Part shown: in pieces, positions 24,425 through 33,473 of the stretch
Position numbering within the stretch: position 1 is the stretch's first letter
How the letters are laid out: the number at the start of each line of letters is the position of its first letter
IMG/VR virus record: IMGVR_UViG_3300035180_001610
Location: 1-50,107 of that record
Source of the DNA: a virus
Direction: 5' to 3' (one strand)
Length of the DNA: 50,107 nt
Position numbers and translations under genes: made by a program
The notes under the pieces: model-generated
Database searches by the model: none
The model's input: only the letters and a program-made list of their open reading frames with translations
Told to the model about the DNA's origin: nothing

Positions 24425-26185
24425 TTAGGAACCAAATAACCATCCGTATTTTTGATAATCCGCCTTTGTTGCTTGTCCAACATTATTTAAACCACTATCT
24501 CTACCCATTTGAGGAATCATAGGATTAAAGAATTCTGACGAATTTTTGTTTTCGGTTACATTTGTTGCCCACGAGTTAATCATTGCTTTGGTATGGTTTG
24601 TAACTTTTTCTAATGATTGGAATGATTTTTCTGCAACATATAGTGCCATAGATACTCCCATAATACAGTCATCATGATGTCCTTTTTGGTGGTCAGGTCT
24701 TCCATTAATATAAATAAACGTATTCATTTCATTGTATAAACGATTTGAATATACTTTAAACCCGTGTCTTACTCCTTCTTCAAATGCTGATATAATTTGA
24801 ACCCTTTTTGAGTTAAAGTTAATTCCTGGAATTCTTTCATTAATCTTTGGGTCCCATTTCCATTTATTTGTGGTATCAACATTGTCGACATATAACCCCC
24901 CCTGATAACTTAATTCTTGTAATTTTCTTGACGTGGAAATACCCATACCACCTGTAATATCAATAACACAGTAAGCATTATACATTGTCCCCCATTTATA
25001 TGCAATTTCTGCCACAACATCTGGTGGAACTTTGGCGACATATTCTAACACCTGTTCCCTTTCGTCAAAATCGATGATTTGGATACATGAGAAGTCCTCA
25101 GAGTCACCTCTTGATACATCAACACCCATCACATACTTGTGTCCGTTTACCGGTTCTTTAAATATCCATAGTGAACCGCCCATTAGTTTGGCTTGTGGTT
25201 CACGTAAAGTATTCTTGGATATTTCTTGCATCAATTCAGATTCGAATACATTATCACCCGAACCTAAAAAGTCACATTCTAATTCCTGAGCAACTTTTCT
25301 TCTATCAAACTTCAATTTCTTAACCATACCTTCAAACCATGCGGAACATGGTTTGTATCCTTGTTTAATATAATCAGTTACAACAGAGTGGTCTCTTTCA
25401 TATGGATTTTCTATCGATAATTTAATAATATCTTTTTCAGAATATTCTTCTCTATTTAATAGAAAATGTACTAAGTCAGGAGTTTTAACCATATACAAAT
25501 CTTTTGTATATCTTGGGTCACGATACCAAAACATCTCAGATATTTTGAAATCATTCATATTCCTTAATGACTGGTCATAGATTTCATAGTAAATTTGGTC
25601 ATATCCGTTTGGTGTGGATACAACGATAACTTTACCACCTGTAGATAGGGACGCCATACAAGCTGACCAAAAATCTGAGTCCGCTTCGATAAACGCCGCC
25701 TCATCAAAGACAAGAATTGTAGGTGTATAACCCCTCAAGGCATCTTTTGATGTTGCAACGGCTTTAACTTCACAATTATTATTAAGTTTAAAATGTCTTT
25801 GTGAGTTTTTTTCTTTTGAAAATGAAATACCAACCCAATCTGGCCATTGTTCAGTAAAACCTCTAACTTTGTTAGCCATCTCCATTGACGTATCTAACTT
25901 GTTAGCAATAATAAGAATTTTTTCAGGTTTGTTTTTTTGGGCAAATGCCAATTTTTTTGATATCCAAGCGGCGGTTACGGTTGTTACACCCGCCTGACGA
26001 TACTTTAATGCAATGTTTTCATTGTATTTGTCGTAATCATCTATTAAACTAACTTGGTCGGGAAATAAATCTAATGGAACATACTTTGATACGGTATTAT
26101 CGTATGTTTGTAAATAAGTTCTAAGTGCGTAGGGAGTACTCCTTATACACTTTGTTAACTCGATAATTAATTGTTCTTTGTTCAC
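24425..26185 (-). CDS. Terminase large subunit (T4 gp17-like)
   Basis: The 586-residue protein has an ATPase domain with a Walker A-like YRQAGVTTVTAAW near residues 62-74 and Walker B ILVFDEAAFIE near residues 157-167, then SLSTGGKVIVVSTPNG as motif III. The C-terminal RNase H-like nuclease has GVDVSRGDSEDFSCIQI near residue 353 and HHDDCIMGVSMAL near residue 505. This is the complete motor/nuclease layout of gp17. The start codon appears to be GTG, six bases after the upstream stop. It packages DNA into the prohead through the portal encoded next. Confidence 0.92.
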   Translation of the reverse strand: MNKEQLIIELTKCIRSTPYALRTYLQTYDNTVSKYVPLDLFPDQVSLIDDYDKYNENIALKYRQAGVTTVTAAWISKKLAFAQKNKPEKILIIANKLDTSMEMANKVRGFTEQWPDWVGISFSKEKNSQRHFKLNNNCEVKAVATSKDALRGYTPTILVFDEAAFIEADSDFWSACMASLSTGGKVIVVSTPNGYDQIYYEIYDQSLRNMNDFKISEMFWYRDPRYTKDLYMVKTPDLVHFLLNREEYSEKDIIKLSIENPYERDHSVVTDYIKQGYKPCSAWFEGMVKKLKFDRRKVAQELECDFLGSGDNVFESELMQEISKNTLREPQAKLMGGSLWIFKEPVNGHKYVMGVDVSRGDSEDFSCIQIIDFDEREQVLEYVAKVPPDVVAEIAYKWGTMYNAYCVIDITGGMGISTSRKLQELSYQGGLYVDNVDTTNKWKWDPKINERIPGINFNSKRVQIISAFEEGVRHGFKVYSNRLYNEMNTFIYINGRPDHQKGHHDDCIMGVSMALYVAEKSFQSLEKVTNHTKAMINSWATNVTENKNSSEFFNPMIPQMGRDSGLNNVGQATKADYQKYGWLFGS

Positions 26186-26191
26186 ACATTG

Positions 26192-27475
26192 TTATTTAGG
26201 TCTTGTTATTCCTAAACTATTTAAGAAATCATCTAAATCATCATCATCATTACTGTCAGGGTCAATATCTTCATCTTCTTTATAATCTTCAAATTCCTCT
26301 TGCATTTGTTTTGCTTCTTCGACAATTTCCTCAAATCGTTTTTTGGCTTTACTAATCTTAGAAGAATCCTCAGAAATTACATTTCCAATAACTTCTAAAA
26401 ATTCTTTTGCCTCTATTTGATATAATAAAACATGGAAAAAATTTATTAATCCTTTATATTCAGGATTAAAAATATCATCAGGTAATGCAAACCGTAATTT
26501 TTCAACAATTTCAGGTCCAATACGTAATTGCATTGGCTCGTTTGATAATACATCAGTTTGACCTAACACTTTTGCCCTAAGATTAGAATCTGATGGTAAA
26601 CCAGCTCTACCTTTAGCTTCTTCTAATCCTTTAATAATTTCATGACAAAGAATTGGAAAAAATATTCCAGTTGCAATAATTTTAGTGTCAGGTTGTTCTT
26701 CACCTTCTTCACCTTCTTCTTCATCGGCGTCATCTAATTCAACTTTACCTGCAATACCTTGAGCTGTTTGAGCCATATGTTCAATCGCATCTTCAAAATT
26801 AAAATACAAAAAATCGGTGATTGCCATTATACCTAAATAATCTCTATATAAAGATGGGTCAATAGCATCTAATCTTGATTTAACTTCAGGTTTTTGAAAA
26901 AGGTAATGTCCTTTTTTTGCCGCTCCTTGAATAAGAGCGTTAATAATATTTCTTTTGTGCTTTTCTAATTCTAAAATTTCCTCATCAGTTAATTCGTCAA
27001 GGTCAAAAGATGAAAATTTTAATTTTTCTTCTTTATCTTCTTCTTCATCTTCTTCATCTTCAGGTTCCATTCTAAAATTACCAGTACTTGGCATTCCTAA
27101 ATTAGCCTCAATTTGATATCTTCCTTCAGGAACTTCACCTTCATCTAATGACGATTGTATCGCTAATTCAATTAATTCGTCTTTATGGTTCGCCTCAATC
27201 CTCATGATATTAGGAAGTTTTCTCATCATTTCTTGGTAAATCATTTTTTGAACTTGATTAGAACTTAAATCTTGGATACCAGTAACCTGTCTTAACTTAT
27301 CTGTGACTTTTTGAAACCTATCACTAACTAATCTTTGAACATCGGCAGCACCTTTTTTCATTGCAGGATTTGTCGCGTAAAGACTATCAGGACTCGCCAA
27401 TTTTCTTTCTAAATTTGGGTCCATCCTTTCAGGTGTGTTCCCGTAATTAATCTGTTCTTTTAATTTCCGTCTCAT
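26192..27475 (-). CDS. Acidic structural-type protein upstream of terminase
   Basis: The 427-residue product has a basic N-terminus, an acidic linker near residue 140 (EDEEDEEEDKEEK), a second acidic run near residue 258 and an acidic tail (DPDSNDDDDLDDFLN). Between these are helical parts such as LEKHKRNIINALIQGAAKKG. No known family is recognised. It abuts terminase by six bases and the next gene by three bases, so it is in the head transcription unit. It could be a packaging accessory or core protein. Confidence 0.6.
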   Translation of the reverse strand: MRRKLKEQINYGNTPERMDPNLERKLASPDSLYATNPAMKKGAADVQRLVSDRFQKVTDKLRQVTGIQDLSSNQVQKMIYQEMMRKLPNIMRIEANHKDELIELAIQSSLDEGEVPEGRYQIEANLGMPSTGNFRMEPEDEEDEEEDKEEKLKFSSFDLDELTDEEILELEKHKRNIINALIQGAAKKGHYLFQKPEVKSRLDAIDPSLYRDYLGIMAITDFLYFNFEDAIEHMAQTAQGIAGKVELDDADEEEGEEGEEQPDTKIIATGIFFPILCHEIIKGLEEAKGRAGLPSDSNLRAKVLGQTDVLSNEPMQLRIGPEIVEKLRFALPDDIFNPEYKGLINFFHVLLYQIEAKEFLEVIGNVISEDSSKISKAKKRFEEIVEEAKQMQEEFEDYKEDEDIDPDSNDDDDLDDFLNSLGITRPK

Positions 27476-27478
27476 AAA

Positions 27479-28243
27479 TTATTTTTCTAATAGTTGCATT
27501 ATTACATCAATTACTTTTTCTTTGGCGTCTTCAGGAGAAACTTTCTTTGCCTTTGGTGCCGGATTTTCTCCAGGATTTGGATTTTTAAAAGGGTTCTGTC
27601 TTTTGCCAGGTTTTGTTCCGGGTTTTGTAGTTGGTTTTGTTGTTGGTGAAGGTGATGTTTCATTTTCATAAATGTATCTAACTAAATCACCTTTAGTTAT
27701 TTTTGGAGGCATGTGTTTTTCCACTATTTTTTGTATTTGAGATTCTAAAAACAAAGATACAGGATTTTTTCCTTCTTTTAACTGTTTTTTTACAGACATT
27801 ACACATCTTTCAAATTTTCGTGTTCGTTTTGGTCCAACCTGTGCATGACAAATAGCCCAAGCGTTTGGTTTATCTTTTTTTTCTTCCGACATACCAATCA
27901 TTTTACTATTGTGGTTTTCAGGTGATGTGTCATCGTCCATACCATCGTCAGACGCTTGATATTCATCATGAGAACCTTGTTGTCCTGTATACGCTTGGTC
28001 GGCATCTAAATCAAAGTCATCTTCCTCTTCCAATCCGATACCTTTCATTTTTGCACCCACTTCACCTACTTTTTGATTTAAGATATCAAGGTCTTTAATT
28101 TTTTGGGCAATATTAGGATTTGCCACTTGTTCACCCAATAATTTTGAATATAAGACATTAATTTGTGATTCAGTTAACTTATTAACTGTTTTGGGTGATA
28201 AACCTTTTTCAACCAAGTTTAGTGCTTTTATATTAGTTTTCAT
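27479..28243 (-). CDS. Virion-type protein with LxE leader and Cys motif
   Basis: The 254-residue protein has KLTESQINVLYSKLLGE-Q near residue 38, resembling the capsid-targeting-like peptides elsewhere in this window. Near residue 130 it has AWAICHAQVGPKRTRKFERC followed by VMSVKKQ, a two-Cys module found in many phage virion proteins. A Pro/Thr/Lys-rich linker (PTTKPTTKPGTKPGKRQN) precedes a short C-terminal helix. It overlaps the next gene by 11 bases. Role as a cargo or core protein is inferred. Confidence 0.55.
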   Translation of the reverse strand: MKTNIKALNLVEKGLSPKTVNKLTESQINVLYSKLLGEQVANPNIAQKIKDLDILNQKVGEVGAKMKGIGLEEEDDFDLDADQAYTGQQGSHDEYQASDDGMDDDTSPENHNSKMIGMSEEKKDKPNAWAICHAQVGPKRTRKFERCVMSVKKQLKEGKNPVSLFLESQIQKIVEKHMPPKITKGDLVRYIYENETSPSPTTKPTTKPGTKPGKRQNPFKNPNPGENPAPKAKKVSPEDAKEKVIDVIMQLLEK

Positions 28244-28628
28244 AGACTACTTTTTGTTCAAATTCTAAAACCAAATCTCTTTCATAGAGTTTGTCCTTTA
28301 TTTCTTTTTCAGGAGTTCCGAATCGAAATACTAATCTTTTTTGTGATTCTAATTCTTCATCTTCCCATGATAACGCAACAATATCATCCATTGCATCTGT
28401 CATACAAAAAAAATCGGAGTTTTGAATTAATTCTAATTTTAAATCAGTATTTCTTAAAACTCCTACTTTCTTAATATATTTTAATTCAGGTGGTGTTGGG
28501 TATCCATTAGAAGGTTTATTTTCCCAAGATTCTCCCCAAACATCCAATTCATCTGAAAAAATAAACTCATATAAATTATCTCCCTTATAGTTTGGACCTA
28601 ATCCATTAACATAAGTTAAATAACTCAT
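28233..28628 (-). CDS. Conserved-context phage protein, unknown function (131 aa)
   Basis: The product MSYLTYVNGLGPNYKGDNLY continues to a compact alpha/beta protein with DVWGESWENKPSNGYPTPP near residue 30. It has the feel of a neck, head-completion or tail-fibre accessory protein but no family is recognised. Both ends overlap neighbouring genes, so it is translated as part of the head operon. Confidence 0.6.
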   Translation of the reverse strand: MSYLTYVNGLGPNYKGDNLYEFIFSDELDVWGESWENKPSNGYPTPPELKYIKKVGVLRNTDLKLELIQNSDFFCMTDAMDDIVALSWEDEELESQKRLVFRFGTPEKEIKDKLYERDLVLEFEQKVVYEN

Positions 28629-29935
28629 AATACTCTTCCGTTTGGCGTAATTTTAAATTGTCTACCATTAGTCTCAAACACCAAATTTTTCTTATTTGTA
28701 ATACCAACAAATTTAGAATTCAAATTTTTAGTTACAAATTTTTCTGCCTCCAGTTCTTGTTCTATAGTTTCAGTCATTTGTTTAACTGATTCCATAATCT
28801 TTTTAACAATAGATTTTTTATATAAAGTTTTTTGAACTTGTTTTTCTGTGTGTTCTCTAATTTCTGATTTAGAAACTTCAAAATATTTTGAAATAACTTT
28901 ATCTACTTGAGATTCTCCAAAAATACTATCAAAAATTTTTCCATGACCTCCGTAACCTCCATCTTCTTCCTCTTCTTCCATTTCTCCATCACCGAACGAA
29001 CCATACATACCTTCTCCCATTTCGGCATCAACAGGAACATCCATATCAGCTTGGATGTCTTCAACTTCACTATCATCAGTTAAGTCTTCTCCATCCATAT
29101 CGTCTTCTTGACCATAATCCTCATCTTCGTATTCTTCAAATTTACTAATAATATCTTCCTTATCTTCTTCAGATAACTCTCCTAAATTAATAGATGATAA
29201 AACCATATTAATAACATATTTAATATCTTCAGAAGTCATTCCTTCGCTATTATCTAAAACTCTAATTTTTTGAGTTAATTTTCCAGTTAATTTTTGAATT
29301 GTTTTAAATGTTACTTGGTCTTCGCCTTCCATGTCATCCGTAGGCATTTCATCACCTTCCATATCATCCATAGGCATTTCTTCTCCACCCATGTCATCCG
29401 TAGGCATTTCTTCACCGCCGCCCATATCATCCGTAGGCATTTCTTCACCACCCATGTCCTCCATTGGTGATGGTGGTAATTCAGGACTTGGAACTGCTGG
29501 AGGAGCCGCAGGTAATTCTGCTGGTGGTCCTGCAGGCATTTCAGGTGCCGCTGGTTTTGGAGTTTTTAAAGTGAATCTTTTTTGTTCACCGTATAATGAT
29601 ACACCTTCCTCATTTTCATTAAGTCTATTTAACTCACCCGCAACAAGATTTAATCTTTTAAACGCTTGAGAATATGAAGAATAGTATTTTCTATTTCTCA
29701 TAGGTTCAATATAATCCGTTTCAGATTCTGAAATGGTTTTCTTAATTATATATCCTTGTCTTTCTCTAACAATTTGATAATTATTTCCATCTGCAAGAGA
29801 AATTGAATACTCTGATGTCTCATTTTCATTTATAGTCTTAGGTGCCGATTCGTTAAAACGAGCAATTTCCATAATTCTATTTATCTTGTTTTGGCCAGTA
29901 AGTTTTTCACTTCCAATTGGTTTTAAGTTTGACAT
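28625..29935 (-). CDS. Acidic repeat-rich virion-type protein
   Basis: The 436-residue product has an N-terminal domain of about 125 residues, then a Pro/Ala-rich hinge (PPAELPAAPPAVPSPELPPS) and five copies of an EEMPTDDMGG-type repeat near residues 155-205. A long acidic helical region and a basic C-terminus follow. Repeats encode a flexible negative stretch like those in the scaffold gene. It is transcribed with the head genes. Function is unknown; a core or tail-lumen protein is possible. Confidence 0.55.
   Translation of the reverse strand: MSNLKPIGSEKLTGQNKINRIMEIARFNESAPKTINENETSEYSISLADGNNYQIVRERQGYIIKKTISESETDYIEPMRNRKYYSSYSQAFKRLNLVAGELNRLNENEEGVSLYGEQKRFTLKTPKPAAPEMPAGPPAELPAAPPAVPSPELPPSPMEDMGGEEMPTDDMGGGEEMPTDDMGGEEMPMDDMEGDEMPTDDMEGEDQVTFKTIQKLTGKLTQKIRVLDNSEGMTSEDIKYVINMVLSSINLGELSEEDKEDIISKFEEYEDEDYGQEDDMDGEDLTDDSEVEDIQADMDVPVDAEMGEGMYGSFGDGEMEEEEEDGGYGGHGKIFDSIFGESQVDKVISKYFEVSKSEIREHTEKQVQKTLYKKSIVKKIMESVKQMTETIEQELEAEKFVTKNLNSKFVGITNKKNLVFETNGRQFKITPNGRVL
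29328..29465 (-). repeat. Tandem coding repeat (EEMPTDDMGG units)
   Basis: Five imperfect 27-30 bp DNA units encode Met-Pro-Thr-Asp-Asp-Met followed by Gly/Glu residues. The units differ at a few bases, so the array is older than the scaffold-gene array. It is inside the 28625-29935 gene. Confidence 0.8.
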
Positions 29936-29953
29936 GTTTGTTTTTATTTATTT

Positions 29954-31333
29954 TTAGTTATTTAATCCACCGAATCCTCCAATGCGAATAGAATTTAATT
30001 GTTCGACAGCCTTTCCTTCGTTATTTATGTATATTGGGTGAGGGGCTACTCCATTTGCTGGTCCACCCTCACTAATTGAGCCACCACTAAAGTTACCTAA
30101 TATTTCAACAGTATATGCGTATTGTTGGTCAGCCGAGAATCCTGTAAATCCTGGTGTATTAGTTGGTGTTGGTGTTGCTCCTGGTGTACCTGTTTGTGTT
30201 GGTGTTTTTGTTTGTGTTGGTGTTTTTGTTACGGTTGGAGTATTTGTTGGTGTTACACTTGGTGTTACAGTATTAGTTGGTGTATTGGTTGGTGTTTTAG
30301 TTACTGTTGGTGTATTTGTTGGTGTTTTAGTCGGTGTTGTTGTATTTGTTGGTGTTTTAGTTTGAGTAGGTGTTTGAGTAGGTGTCTGAGTATTTGTTTG
30401 TGTATTAGTAGGTGTCTGAGTATTTGTTTGTGTTTGGGTTTGAGTTTGAGTAGGTGTTTTTGTTGTAGTTACTGATGGTGTAGGTGTTTTTGTTGTAGTT
30501 ACTGATGGTGTTGGTGTTTTGGTTGTAGTTACTGATGGTGTTGGCGTATTACTTGCCGTGTTTGTTGGAGTTACAGTAGGTGTAGGTGTTGGTAATGGGC
30601 ATGAACCTAGTGAAACAAAGGTACCATTACCTTGAATTATAGTAACTTCTGTTGCACATTTTATAAGTGTTTGATATGCTCCTAACGTAAATTGAAAAAT
30701 AAATCCGTCACAATCTCTACCCACAAATGCAGTACCAGTTGTTCCACCATCTAACTCATATGTTTTACACACATTAGGTGTATTACTTGGAGTTACTGAT
30801 ATAGTTGGTGTATTAGTTGGAGTACTAGTTGGAGTCGCAGTATTAGTTGGTGTTTTTGTTACTGTTGGTGTTTGTGTTTTTGTTACTGTTGGTGTATTAG
30901 TTTGAGTATTAGTTACTGTTGGTGTTGCAGTTTTAGTTGGTGTTTGAGTTTGAGTATTAGTTACTGTCGGTGTATTAGTTGGAGTTTTTGTTACTGTCGG
31001 TGTATTAGTTGGAGTTTTTGTTACTGTCGGTGTATTAGTTGGAGTTTTTGTTACTGTTGGTGTATTAGTTTGAGTACTTGTTACTGTCGGTGTAGGTGTT
31101 ACAACCGCCTGACAAGTAATACAATCAACATAATCTATTGACATAGATAATACTGTGTCAATAGCTGTTGCAGGTTCTACATTGTCAATAATATCATAAC
31201 ACCCTGGAGTTGTTCCACCAGTAAATGTTAAGTAATAATTACCATTTACTGCCGGTAATGATGAACTATCAAAATCGACTAATATTGATGCTCCACCAGA
31301 ACAAGGACCTATAAGATATGTAATTAATGCCAT
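29954..31333 (-). CDS. Thr/Pro-rich virion surface-type protein
   Basis: The 459-residue protein starts with a beta-rich, Cys-containing domain (GPCSGGASILVDFDSSS, GGTTPGCYDII) of about 80 residues. A long TPTVTKTPTNTPT repeat region follows, then a second Cys-containing globular domain (GRDCDGFIFQFTLGAYQTLI) near residue 215, another Thr/Pro/Gln repeat region and a C-terminal domain ending IRIGGFGGLNN. The extended repeats look like a stalk displaying globular heads. Such stretches are good O-glycosylation substrates, and the phage encodes several glycosyltransferases. Decoration or fibre role is inference. Confidence 0.6.
   Translation of the reverse strand: MALITYLIGPCSGGASILVDFDSSSLPAVNGNYYLTFTGGTTPGCYDIIDNVEPATAIDTVLSMSIDYVDCITCQAVVTPTPTVTSTQTNTPTVTKTPTNTPTVTKTPTNTPTVTKTPTNTPTVTNTQTQTPTKTATPTVTNTQTNTPTVTKTQTPTVTKTPTNTATPTSTPTNTPTISVTPSNTPNVCKTYELDGGTTGTAFVGRDCDGFIFQFTLGAYQTLIKCATEVTIIQGNGTFVSLGSCPLPTPTPTVTPTNTASNTPTPSVTTTKTPTPSVTTTKTPTPSVTTTKTPTQTQTQTQTNTQTPTNTQTNTQTPTQTPTQTKTPTNTTTPTKTPTNTPTVTKTPTNTPTNTVTPSVTPTNTPTVTKTPTQTKTPTQTGTPGATPTPTNTPGFTGFSADQQYAYTVEILGNFSGGSISEGGPANGVAPHPIYINNEGKAVEQLNSIRIGGFGGLNN
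30150..31105 (-). repeat. Two blocks of Thr/Pro-rich coding repeats
   Basis: About 450 bp (30150-30600) and 330 bp (30775-31105) are made of six-residue units such as TPTVTK and TPTNTP, separated by one globular domain. DNA copies vary between gtt/gtc and tta/ttt forms, showing repeated slippage and drift. Complementary open frames here that look Cys-rich are shadows. Confidence 0.85.
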
Positions 31334-31345
31334 TTAATTTTTCTT

Positions 31346-31353
31346 AATAAATA
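31346..31353 (-). promoter_or_regulatory. Putative late promoter octamer TATTTATT (minus strand)
   Basis: The octamer lies 12 bases upstream of the Thr/Pro-rich gene start, in a 76-base intergenic gap that otherwise holds only AT-rich sequence. Confidence 0.45.
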
Positions 31354-31409
31354 TACGATTAATGTTAATTATTTGAATATTCTTAAATTGTTATTTAAAC
31401 TAACAATAT

Positions 31410-32873
31410 TTAATTTTTTTTTGATGAGAATGATTTAGCTAATTGTATTAAATCTTTTTCCGATAATTTACCGTCTGGAGTTAAATTATTGTCGGATTGA
31501 AAAGATTTGATAATTTTTTCAGTCTCATCTCCAAATTTTCCGTCATTACCAAATTTAGGTAATAAATACCCTAAACTAATTAAGGCTTTTTGTATTTTTG
31601 CAACATCATCATCGTAAGATATCTTTGAATCCGATTTTTTTAAATTTGTAAAATTTTTACCTGATTTTGTGATAGTTTCTAAATCTGATAAAAAATTTTT
31701 TTCATCCTCCTTTGGAACTGTTTTAGTATTTTTTTTTGACCCCGTAAATATTTTATCCGCGTTATCTAAAAGGTCTTTTAAATGTTTTCCTCTTGGTAAT
31801 CCTATATGGACATGAGTTGTACTTTCATGACCTATCCATTCTGAAATTTCTCCAATATAGTCACCAATTTTAACAACGTCATCTTTTTTCAATTTAACAT
31901 TTTTTAAATGAGTATAAAAAATATCAGGAAATTTCCCTGTACCTTTGATAGACACTTGAGTTCCAAATATTTTACCTGAGTTTTTTCCGGTATCTCTAAT
32001 TTTAGTCACAACACCATCAGTATAAGAATTTACTACTGTTCCTGGAGGTGAAAATATATCCCAAGCATTGTCAGATTGCCAATTACCAAGGGCTCGACCA
32101 GAATGGTTTTTAGGTCCGTTTACTAAATCAGTTTTAAAAGTTCCGCCAATATTTGTTGTGGATTCTTTAATTGATAATACTTTATCGGTTTCTTTGTCTG
32201 CCGTGTTAAACAATTTTTCAATATGACCTGACCTTCTTAAAAATTTAAACACAAGATTTTCATAAGACAATTCACCATCTTTTTCCAATCCTGACTTTCT
32301 ATAGTCCTTTAATTTTTCTTTGATTTTTTCCAAATCTTTACCTTCATCAATTGCCGTATTAATCTTTTCCGTCCAACATTTAATTTTATTTGTTAGGACT
32401 TTTTTATCGACATTATTCTTAAATTTTTTTGGTTCAGATATCCATTCATTATTCATAACGGAATATACTCCCGAACTATAATGAGATTCTTCAACATCTT
32501 GAGCATATAGTTCAACATCGTATCCAAAGATTCGGATATCATGTTTATCGTTAAACACTTGTTTTTTTAAATTAAATAATTCCTTATATAGTTCCGATTG
32601 ATTTTCATATTGTTGTAAATCAACAATTACGTGTAAATCAAAATCTGAGAACTCGGACCAATTGTAATTTGCTAAAGAGCCTGTAAGATGAATATCTTCA
32701 ACAAAAACCTCATCACCCAAATATTCAATAAATTTTTCTGCAATACGTGAAAGAGCCTCTCTAACCTTTGGTATCATAACCGATTGGTCAGGTTTTTTAG
32801 GGTTTTCCCAAACTTTAGGGTTTAAAGATTCTTTAAGTGAAAAACTATTAAGGATTTTTTGAAAATTATTCAT
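31410..32873 (-). CDS. Three-domain protein: nucleotidyltransferase, M23-like, peptidoglycan-binding
   Basis: The 487-residue protein begins with ILNSFSLKE-S, an LxE leader-type end. Residues 35-230 have the polymerase-beta-like nucleotidyltransferase pattern LTGSLANYNWSEFSDFDLHV. Residues 255-365 resemble M23 peptidases: NWQSDNAWDIFSPPGTVV, then FYTHLKNVKL and THVHIGLPRG. The first zinc His of typical M23 enzymes is not seen (Asn in SDNAWD), so activity is uncertain. Residues 420-480 form a peptidoglycan-binding repeat (KIQKALISLGYL, FGDETEKIIKSFQ). This could be a packaged or tail enzyme acting on the cell wall, with a puzzling nucleotide-transfer domain. Confidence 0.7.
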   Translation of the reverse strand: MNNFQKILNSFSLKESLNPKVWENPKKPDQSVMIPKVREALSRIAEKFIEYLGDEVFVEDIHLTGSLANYNWSEFSDFDLHVIVDLQQYENQSELYKELFNLKKQVFNDKHDIRIFGYDVELYAQDVEESHYSSGVYSVMNNEWISEPKKFKNNVDKKVLTNKIKCWTEKINTAIDEGKDLEKIKEKLKDYRKSGLEKDGELSYENLVFKFLRRSGHIEKLFNTADKETDKVLSIKESTTNIGGTFKTDLVNGPKNHSGRALGNWQSDNAWDIFSPPGTVVNSYTDGVVTKIRDTGKNSGKIFGTQVSIKGTGKFPDIFYTHLKNVKLKKDDVVKIGDYIGEISEWIGHESTTHVHIGLPRGKHLKDLLDNADKIFTGSKKNTKTVPKEDEKNFLSDLETITKSGKNFTNLKKSDSKISYDDDVAKIQKALISLGYLLPKFGNDGKFGDETEKIIKSFQSDNNLTPDGKLSEKDLIQLAKSFSSKKN

Positions 32874-32877
32874 CTTT

Positions 32878-32885
32878 AATAAATA
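32878..32885 (-). promoter_or_regulatory. Putative late promoter octamer TATTTATT (minus strand)
   Basis: The octamer is four bases upstream of the ATG at 32873 on the minus strand, one of the closest spacings in the set. Confidence 0.45.
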
Positions 32886-32894
32886 GTCCGTTAA

Positions 32895-33137
32895 TTAAAC
32901 TTTTTTATATGAATATTGAGTTGCAATGTTGGTAGTAAAAAATTTACCTTGAGATTCTGCCAATCTGAATTTTGTATAGACTTGGTGAGGTACTTTGTCG
33001 TACTTGTATTTGGCTCCGTTATTGAATTCTACGACCAACTCTTTTGATTCTGTGTCGTATTCACTTGATTTAATATTTGAAGATTTAATTTCATTTTTAA
33101 TCTTTGTCCCATCAATTACTTCTTTGATTATTCCCAT
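32895..33137 (-). CDS. KTSC-domain protein
   Basis: The 80-residue product has the KTSC-type pattern: SSNIKSSEYDTESKELVVEF, then NNGAKYKYDKVPHQVYTKF and ESQGKFFTTNI. Such proteins are small beta-rich folds common in bacteria and phages; the KTSC name comes from lysyl-tRNA synthetase-related proteins, but their activity is not known. It overlaps the upstream 105-residue gene by 26 bases, showing coupled expression. Confidence 0.75.
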   Translation of the reverse strand: MGIIKEVIDGTKIKNEIKSSNIKSSEYDTESKELVVEFNNGAKYKYDKVPHQVYTKFRLAESQGKFFTTNIATQYSYKKV

Positions 33138-33429
33138 TTTTTTTAAGTGGTGTTAGTTCATTTATTTTTTCTAATAATGGTGTTAGATAAGTACTTAACT
33201 CATCAAAACTCATATCAAAACCATAAGATTTAACGTCATTAAGTAAAGAGTTTCTACCATTATCAAATTTGTGAAATAAATTCATCATTTTTCTAGTATA
33301 ATGTGGTGGTTTTTCTAGTTGGTCTTCACTAAACCCCAACTCTTGGAAATGTTGTCTTAATTCAAGGTATGTATCAAGTAGTTGTCTTAACGTAAATGAC
33401 TCTTCCAAGAACTTTTCATATAGTTTCAT
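33112..33429 (-). CDS. Unknown helical protein with possible LxE leader
   Basis: The 105-residue product starts MKLYEKFLEESFTLRQLLD. FLEE resembles the prohead protease cleavage pattern, so it may be a virion cargo protein. The remainder is helical with a basic C-terminus. A late octamer lies four bases upstream and a terminator lies just beyond. No family is recognised. Confidence 0.55.
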   Translation of the reverse strand: MKLYEKFLEESFTLRQLLDTYLELRQHFQELGFSEDQLEKPPHYTRKMMNLFHKFDNGRNSLLNDVKSYGFDMSFDELSTYLTPLLEKINELTPLKKNGNNQRSN

Positions 33430-33432
33430 GAA

Positions 33433-33440
33433 TATAAATA
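33433..33440 (-). promoter_or_regulatory. Putative late promoter octamer TATTTATA (minus strand)
   Basis: The octamer lies three bases before the ATG at 33429 and overlaps the T tract of the terminator for the gene upstream. Terminator and promoter are thus packed back to back. Confidence 0.5.
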
Positions 33441-33468
33441 TAAAACCCCCGCCATTTGGTGAGGGTTA
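33438..33468 (-). terminator. Rho-independent terminator after the UVR-motif gene
   Basis: On the minus strand AACCCTC pairs with GGGGGTT around a ten-base loop, followed by TTTTA. It ends the transcript of the gene at 33474-33878 and separates it from the structural genes beyond. Confidence 0.7.
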
Positions 33469-33473
33469 TTATA

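Noticed and set aside
30122-31141. Plus-strand Cys/Trp-rich open frames across the Thr/Pro-repeat gene
   Set aside because: They are complementary-strand shadows of the low-complexity repeats and have no promoter or start context.
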